This document shows positions 58,202 through 64,000 of a stretch of 64,000 bases of DNA, in pieces. The translations under genes and the position numbers were made by a program. The notes beneath the pieces are model-generated. The model was given only the letters and a program-made list of their open reading frames with translations, made no database searches and was not told where the DNA came from. The DNA lies in contig CM036753.1 of assembly GCA_020796225.1 (NCBI GenBank), forward strand, positions 84,549,941 through 84,613,940. The letters are read 5' to 3'. Every line of letters starts with the position of its first letter. Positions within the stretch are counted from its first letter, which is position 1. Source of the DNA: Arion vulgaris. Its lineage: Eukaryota > Mollusca > Gastropoda > Stylommatophora > Arionidae.

Positions 58202-58465
58202 TTCTTCTTCTTTGAACTATCCATATCGACTACTCGTTAAACCACTCTTTGTGATTTGTATGTCATCTAAGCCTAAGAGCGCTTGTATGTTGTGTCAGTT
58301 ATGCTCATACAAGTAGGCCCGCACATCCGATTTCTGGGACGCTTTTTATTTACTAGAGTAGCTTCCTAGGCCCCTACCGTAGCCGTCTCTTACAACATGC
58401 GTTGTAGGTCGCAGAGTTACTATTCTGTCCTCCCCTTGTGGGCTCCGGCAACACATGGGCGATTG
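58202..58465 (-). mobile_element. SINE, type A
   Basis: Minus strand: CGCATGTTGTAAGAGACGGC, AGTAAATAAAAAGCGTCCCA, ACTGACACAACATACAAGCG, and a GAAGAAGAAG tail. Confidence 0.78.
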
Positions 58466-58613
58466 AATATATAACTTCTAAGTTTTGTTTTAACCTGTGT
58501 CAAGTCAGAACATTATCATTTGTACACGTCAATGAAACATTTATTGGAAGTAATCAATAAGTCACAAGAAATAAGCACACAGTTTATTGTATATTCATTT
58601 AGACACATATTCC

Positions 58614-58912
58614 TGTTATCTTATAATCGTCTTCTCTTTCTGTATAGTGAGTACACACAATGAGCAATGTGAAGACATGCTATACTTTTGTTATCTTATA
58701 ATCGTCTTCTCTTTCTGTATAGTGAGTACACACAATGAGCAATGTGAAGACATGCTATACTTTTGTTATCTTATAATCGTCTTCTCTTTCTGTATGGTGA
58801 GAACACACAATGAGCAATGTGAAGATATGCTATACTTATGTTATCTTATAATCGTCTTCTCTTTCTGTATAGTGAGAACACACAATGAGCAATGTGAAGA
58901 TATGCTATAACA
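58614..58912. repeat. 75-bp tandem array, four copies
   Basis: Unit: TTATCTTATAATCGTCTTCT, CTTTCTGTATAGTGAGTACA, CACAATGAGCAATGTGAAG and ACATGCTATACTTTTG. Copies 3 and 4 share AGAACA and GATATGC variants, so they arose from one duplication. A 107-codon open frame crosses it because 75 is divisible by 3. Confidence 0.95.
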
Positions 58913-58914
58913 TA

Positions 58915-59970
58915 TTGCTCTGTAGACATAATATTTATATTTCTTGTACGTGTTAAAACTCCGATTTGGACGCAGATCATCAACCAACTCATACTATGTC
59001 TTCTTATCGTTATCTATTCTTTTCAGCTTCTTCCAGCTCTTCCGTATATTGTTAATCTATGTCTCCAAATCTTGCCACATGTATTTCTAAGCTTCAATTT
59101 TTTTCACTTCTCCTGCGGTTTCCAGGATATGACCCTTTTGTTGTATTTCCTCCTGTTTTCTCAAAGTGCATCATATCCAGCGCCAGGGTCTTTTCTAAAT
59201 CTCTTGCATCCCTGTGATCTGTTTCGTTATCGGAAAAATAATATAAACAATATTGAATCTGATGAGAAAACATTAAATATCTTAATTAAAACAGTTTAGT
59301 GCTTTAGTTGGTAATGGCTGAAAACTAAACAAAAATACAATGGCATACAAACGGAAGTAGTGTCACATCAACGAAAAACAAACAAACGGAGCAACAAAAT
59401 AATAGTTCGCCAAAGTACGTGTTAACATCTGAACACATTTGACAGATTTACATATAAAAACACGTACATTAGTAAATATCAGATGAAGCTTGCAACTTAA
59501 AAATAAAGGAAAGAATAATAGTGAAAACAAACTAACATTCTTGAAGAGAAAATAATCATTGCTCTGTACTACAAATAAGAAAGAGTGGTCTATATACTCT
59601 ATAGCGATAATCTGTCATTCTTGTAGGGCAGTATAAACAGTCAGTAAACAATCTGGGTGTGCGTTTTCTAGGCATGTTTGTGAAGAATGTTATAGAGAAT
59701 TATACATGACAAGTTTCAAGGAAAATTTTCTACACGAAGACAGTAAACACGGGACAGTCATTTTAAGACTGTAAACTCAATGTTAGAAAAGTACCGGAAG
59801 ATTTGAATGACTTGGTGAGTAGTCTCTAGCAGTTTCTATCATATATCAATTGTATGGATAGCTGGCAAAATTACAGAGGATAATGTTTATTACACATAAA
59901 ATAAATAAATATTCAATATTTTTGTTGAAGGGAGGGAGAAAGGGGCTATGAGGGATGTTATGAAAACCTT
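58915..59970. other. Noncoding stretch before the satellite
   Basis: AT-rich, no gene, TIR or SINE recognised. Confidence 0.35.
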
Positions 59971-62900
59971 AAACCAAGACGAATATCAAGACAGCAATTA
60001 TGACAGCACAAATCTAAGACGAATATCAAGACAGCAATTATGACAGCACAAATCTAAGACGAATATCAAGACAGCAATTATGAAAGCACAAATCTAAGAC
60101 GAATATCAAGACAGCAATTATGACAGCACAAATCTAAGACGAATATCAAGACAGCAATTATGACAGCACAAATCTAAGACGAATATCAAGACAACAATTA
60201 TAACAGCACAAATCTAAGACGAATATCAAGACAGCAATTATGACAGCACAAATCTAAGACGAATATCAAGACAGCAATTATGACAGCACAAATCTAAGAC
60301 GAATATCAAGACAGCAATTATGACAGCACAAATCTAAGACGAATATCAAGACAGCAATTATGACAGCACAAATCTAAGACGAATATCAAGACAGCAATTA
60401 TGACAGCACAAATCTAAGACGAATATCAAGACAGCAATTATGACAGCACAAATCTAAGACGAATATCAAGACAGCAATTATGACAGCACAAATCTAAGAC
60501 GAATATCAAGACAGCAATTATGACAGCACAAATCTAAGACGAATATCAAGACAGCAATTATGACAGCACAAATCTAAGACGAATATCAAGACAGCAATTA
60601 TGACAGCACAAATCTAAGACGAATATCAAGACAACAATTATGACAGCACAAATCTAAGACGAATATCAAGACAGCAATTATGATAGCACAAATCTAAGAC
60701 GAATATCAAGACAACAATTATGACAGCACAAATCTAAGACGAATATCAAGACAGCGATTATGACAGCACAAATCTAAGACGAATATCAAGACAGCAATTA
60801 TGACAGCACAAATCTAAGACGAATATCAAGACAGCAATTATGACAGCACAAATCTAAGACGAATATCAAGACAGCAATTATGACAGCACAAATCTAAGAC
60901 GAATATCAAGACAGCAATTATGACAGCACAAATCTAAGACGAATATCAAGACAGCAATTATGACAGCACAAATCTAAGACGAATATCAAGACAACAATTA
61001 TGACAGCACAAATCTAAGACGAATATCAAGACAGCAATTATGACAGCACAAATCTAAGACGAATATCAAGACAACAATTATGACAGAACAAATCTAAGAT
61101 GAATATCAAGACAGCAATTATGAAAGCACAAATCTAAGACGAATATCAAGACAGCAATTATGACAGCACAAATCTAAGACGAATATCAAGACAGCAATTA
61201 TGACAGCACAAATCTAAGACGAATATCAAGACAACAATTATGACAGCACAAATCTAAGACGAATATCAAGACAGCAATTATGACAGCACAAATCTAAGAC
61301 GAATATCAAGACAGCAATTATGACAGCACAAATCTAAGACGAATATCAAGACAGCAATTATGACAGCACAAATCTAAGACGAATATCAAGACAGCAATTA
61401 TGACAGCACAAATCTAAGACGAATATCAAGACAGCAATTATGACAGCACAAATCTAAGACGAATATCAAGACAGCAAGTATGACAGCACAAATCTAAGAC
61501 GAATATCAAGACAACAATTATGACAGCACAAATCTAAGACGAATATCAAGACAGCAATTATGACAGCACAAATCTAAGACGAATATCAAGACAACAATTA
61601 TGACAGCACAAATCTAAGACGAATATCAAGACAGCAATTATGACAGCACAAATCTAAGACGAATATCAAGACAGCAATTATGACAGCACAAATCTAAGAC
61701 GAATATCAAGACATCAATTATGACAGCACAAATCTAAGACGAATATCAAGACAGCAATTATGACAGCACAAATCTAAGACGAATATCAAGACAGCAATTA
61801 TGACAGCACAAATCTAAGACGAATATCAAGACAGCAATTATGACAGCACAAATCTAAGACGAATATAAAGACAGCAATTATGACAGCACAAATCTAAGAC
61901 GAATATCAAGACATCAATTATGAAAGCACAAATCTAAGACGAATATCAAGACAGCAATTATGACAGCACAAATCTAAGACGAATATCAAGACATCAATTA
62001 TGACAGCACAAATCTAAGACGAATATCAAGACAGCAATTATGACAGCACAAATCTAAGACGAATATCAAGACAGCAATTATGACAGCACAAATCTAAGAC
62101 GAATATCAAGACAACAATTATGACAGCACAAATCTAAGACGAATATCAAGACAGCAATTATGAAAGCACAAATCTAAGACGAATATCAAGACAGCAATTA
62201 TGACAGCACAAATCTAAGACGAATATCAAGACAGCAATTATGACAGCACAAATCTAAGACGAATATCAAGACAACAATTATGACAGCACAAATCTAAGAC
62301 GAATATCAAGACATCAATTATGACAGCACAAATCTAAGACGAATATCAAGACAGCAATTATGACAGCACAAATCTAAGACGAATATCAGGACAGCAATTA
62401 TGACAGCACAAATCTAAGACGAATATCAAGACAACAATTATGACAGCACAAATCTAAGACGAATATCAAGACAGCAATTATGACAGCACAAATCTAAGAC
62501 GAATATCAAGACAACAATTATGACAGCACAAATCTAAGACGAATATCAAGACAGCAATTATGACAGCACAAATCTAAGACGAATATCAAGACAGCAATTA
62601 TGACAGCACAAATCTAAGACGAATATCAAGACATCAATTATGACAGCACAAATCTAAGACGAATATCAAGACAGCAATTATGACAGCACAAATCTAAGAC
62701 GAATATCAAGACAGCAATTATGACAGCACAAATCTAAGACGAATATCAAGACAGCAATTATGACAGCACAAATCTAAGACGAATATCAAGACATCAATTA
62801 TGACAGCACAAATCTAAGACGAATATCAAGACAGCAATTATGACAGCACAAATCTAAGACGAATATCAAGACAGCAATTATGACAGCACAAATCTAAGAC

Positions 62901-64000
62901 GAATATCAAGACAACAATTATGACAGCACAAATCTAAGACGAATATCAAGACAGCAATTATGAAAGCACAAATCTAAGACGAATATCAAGACAGCAATTA
63001 TGACAGCACAAATCTAAGACGAATATCAAGACAGCAATTATGACAGCACAAATCTAAGACGAATATCAAGACAACAATTATGACAGCACAAATCTAAGAC
63101 GAATATCAAGACATCAATTATGACAGCACAAATCTAAGACGAATATCAAGACAGCAATTATGACAGCACAATCTAAGACGAATATCAAGACAGCAATTAT
63201 GACAGCACAAATCTAAGACGAATATCAAGACAACAATTATGACAGCACAAATCTAAGACGAATATCAAGACAGCAATTATGACAGCACAAATCTAAGACG
63301 AATATCAAGACAGCAATTATGAAAGCACAAATCTAAGACGAATATCAAGACAGCAATTATGACAGCACAAATCTAAGACGAATATCAAGACAGCAATTAT
63401 GACAGAACAAATCTAAGACGAATATCAAGACAACAATTATGACAGCACAAATCTAAGACGAATATCAAGACAGCAATTATGACAGCACAAATCTAAGACG
63501 AATATCAAGACAGCAATTATGAAAGCACAAATCTAAGACGAATATCAAGACAGCAATTATGAAAGCACAAATCTAAGACGAATATCAAGACAGCAATTAT
63601 GACAGCACAAATCTAAGACGAATATCAAGACAGCAATTATGAAAGCACAAATCTAAGACGAATATCAAGACAGCAATTATGAAAGCACAAATCTAAGACG
63701 AATATCAAGACAGCAATTATGAAAGCACAAATCTAAGACGAATATCAAGACAGCAATTATGAAAGCACAAATCTAAGACGAATATCAAGACAGCAATTAT
63801 GACAGCACAAATCTAAGACGAATATCAAGACAGCAATTATGACAGCACAAATCTAAGACGAATATCAAGACAACAATTATGACAGCACAAATCTAAGACG
63901 AATATCAAGACAACAATTATGACAGCACAAATCTAAGACGAATATCAAGACAGCAATTATGACAGCACAAATCTAAGACGAATATCAAGACAGCAATTAT
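59971..64000. repeat. 40-bp satellite array, about 100 copies, runs off the window
   Basis: Unit AATCTAAGACGAATATCAAG then ACAGCAATTATGACAGCACA. The phase is unbroken from 59971 to about 63170, where a single-base deletion occurs, and unbroken again to the edge. Variation is almost confined to two sites: ACA(G/A/T)CAATTA and TGA(C/A)AGCACA. There is no open frame of note. This looks like a satellite kept uniform by recent amplification or unequal exchange. Confidence 0.97.

Noticed and set aside
58587..58910. 107-codon hydrophobic frame with repeated CYLIIVFSFC
   Set aside because: Translation of the 75-bp tandem array; openness follows from the period.
59971..64000. CRISPR array
   Set aside because: Units are contiguous 40-bp monomers without unique spacers, and the genome is eukaryotic.

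Overview
The window is animal nuclear DNA, not bacterial. Evidence: protein-coding exons are short, separated by long introns and bounded by GT/AG signals with matching reading phases; there are tRNA-derived SINEs, many decayed non-LTR retrotransposons (LINEs), TIR transposons with target-site duplications, and large tandem arrays. It is AT-rich. The SINE tails made of repeated GAA, the mix of elements and the invertebrate-style proteins suggest a lophotrochozoan, perhaps a gastropod mollusc. That placement is inference from memory and only moderately secure.

Three host genes can be read. (1) Plus strand, about 2.36-9.79 kb: the last five exons of an HMG-box DNA-binding protein, with the 5' end not found and possibly left of the window. 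(2) Minus strand, 18.53-14.0 kb: a complete four-exon enkurin (ENKUR) gene, 261 codons, a ciliary/flagellar axoneme adaptor. (3) Minus strand, 52.88-25.86 kb: a complete seven-exon paired-like (Q50) homeobox gene of the Arx/aristaless type, 470 codons, with an N-terminal octapeptide (YTINGLLG), a homeodomain split between positions 46 and 47, and a C-terminal OAR motif. A possible further 5' exon ends at 56595. These gene models were assembled by eye from splice signals; no transcript was available. The three genes show no sign of working together.

Between and inside the genes the sequence is mostly repeats. LINE remnants (RT cores, RNase H, C-terminal tails) lie on both strands and nearly all are broken. 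DNA transposons are well represented by defined boundaries: a 1336-bp mariner with TA duplication and frameshifts, a 657-bp foldback element with TTAA duplication, a 162-bp hAT-type MITE with a perfect 8-bp duplication, a 219-bp piggyBac-like MITE holding four ACGT-N6-ACGT boxes, a 271-bp MITE with CTAG duplication whose empty site is also in the window, and a 258-bp MITE with TA duplication. A truncated DDE transposase sits about 280 bp from the ENKUR start.

The homeobox gene's introns and 5' flank carry many tandem arrays (units of about 27, 58, 21, 45, 35, 46 and 24 bp), and the right end (59.97 kb to the edge) is an almost indel-free 40-bp satellite of about 100 copies with a visible higher-order duplication. 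I found no operons, CRISPR arrays, rRNA or genuine tRNA genes, and no clear new biological system. The most interesting items are the transposon insertion junctions, the satellite's structure and the repeat-laden homeobox locus.
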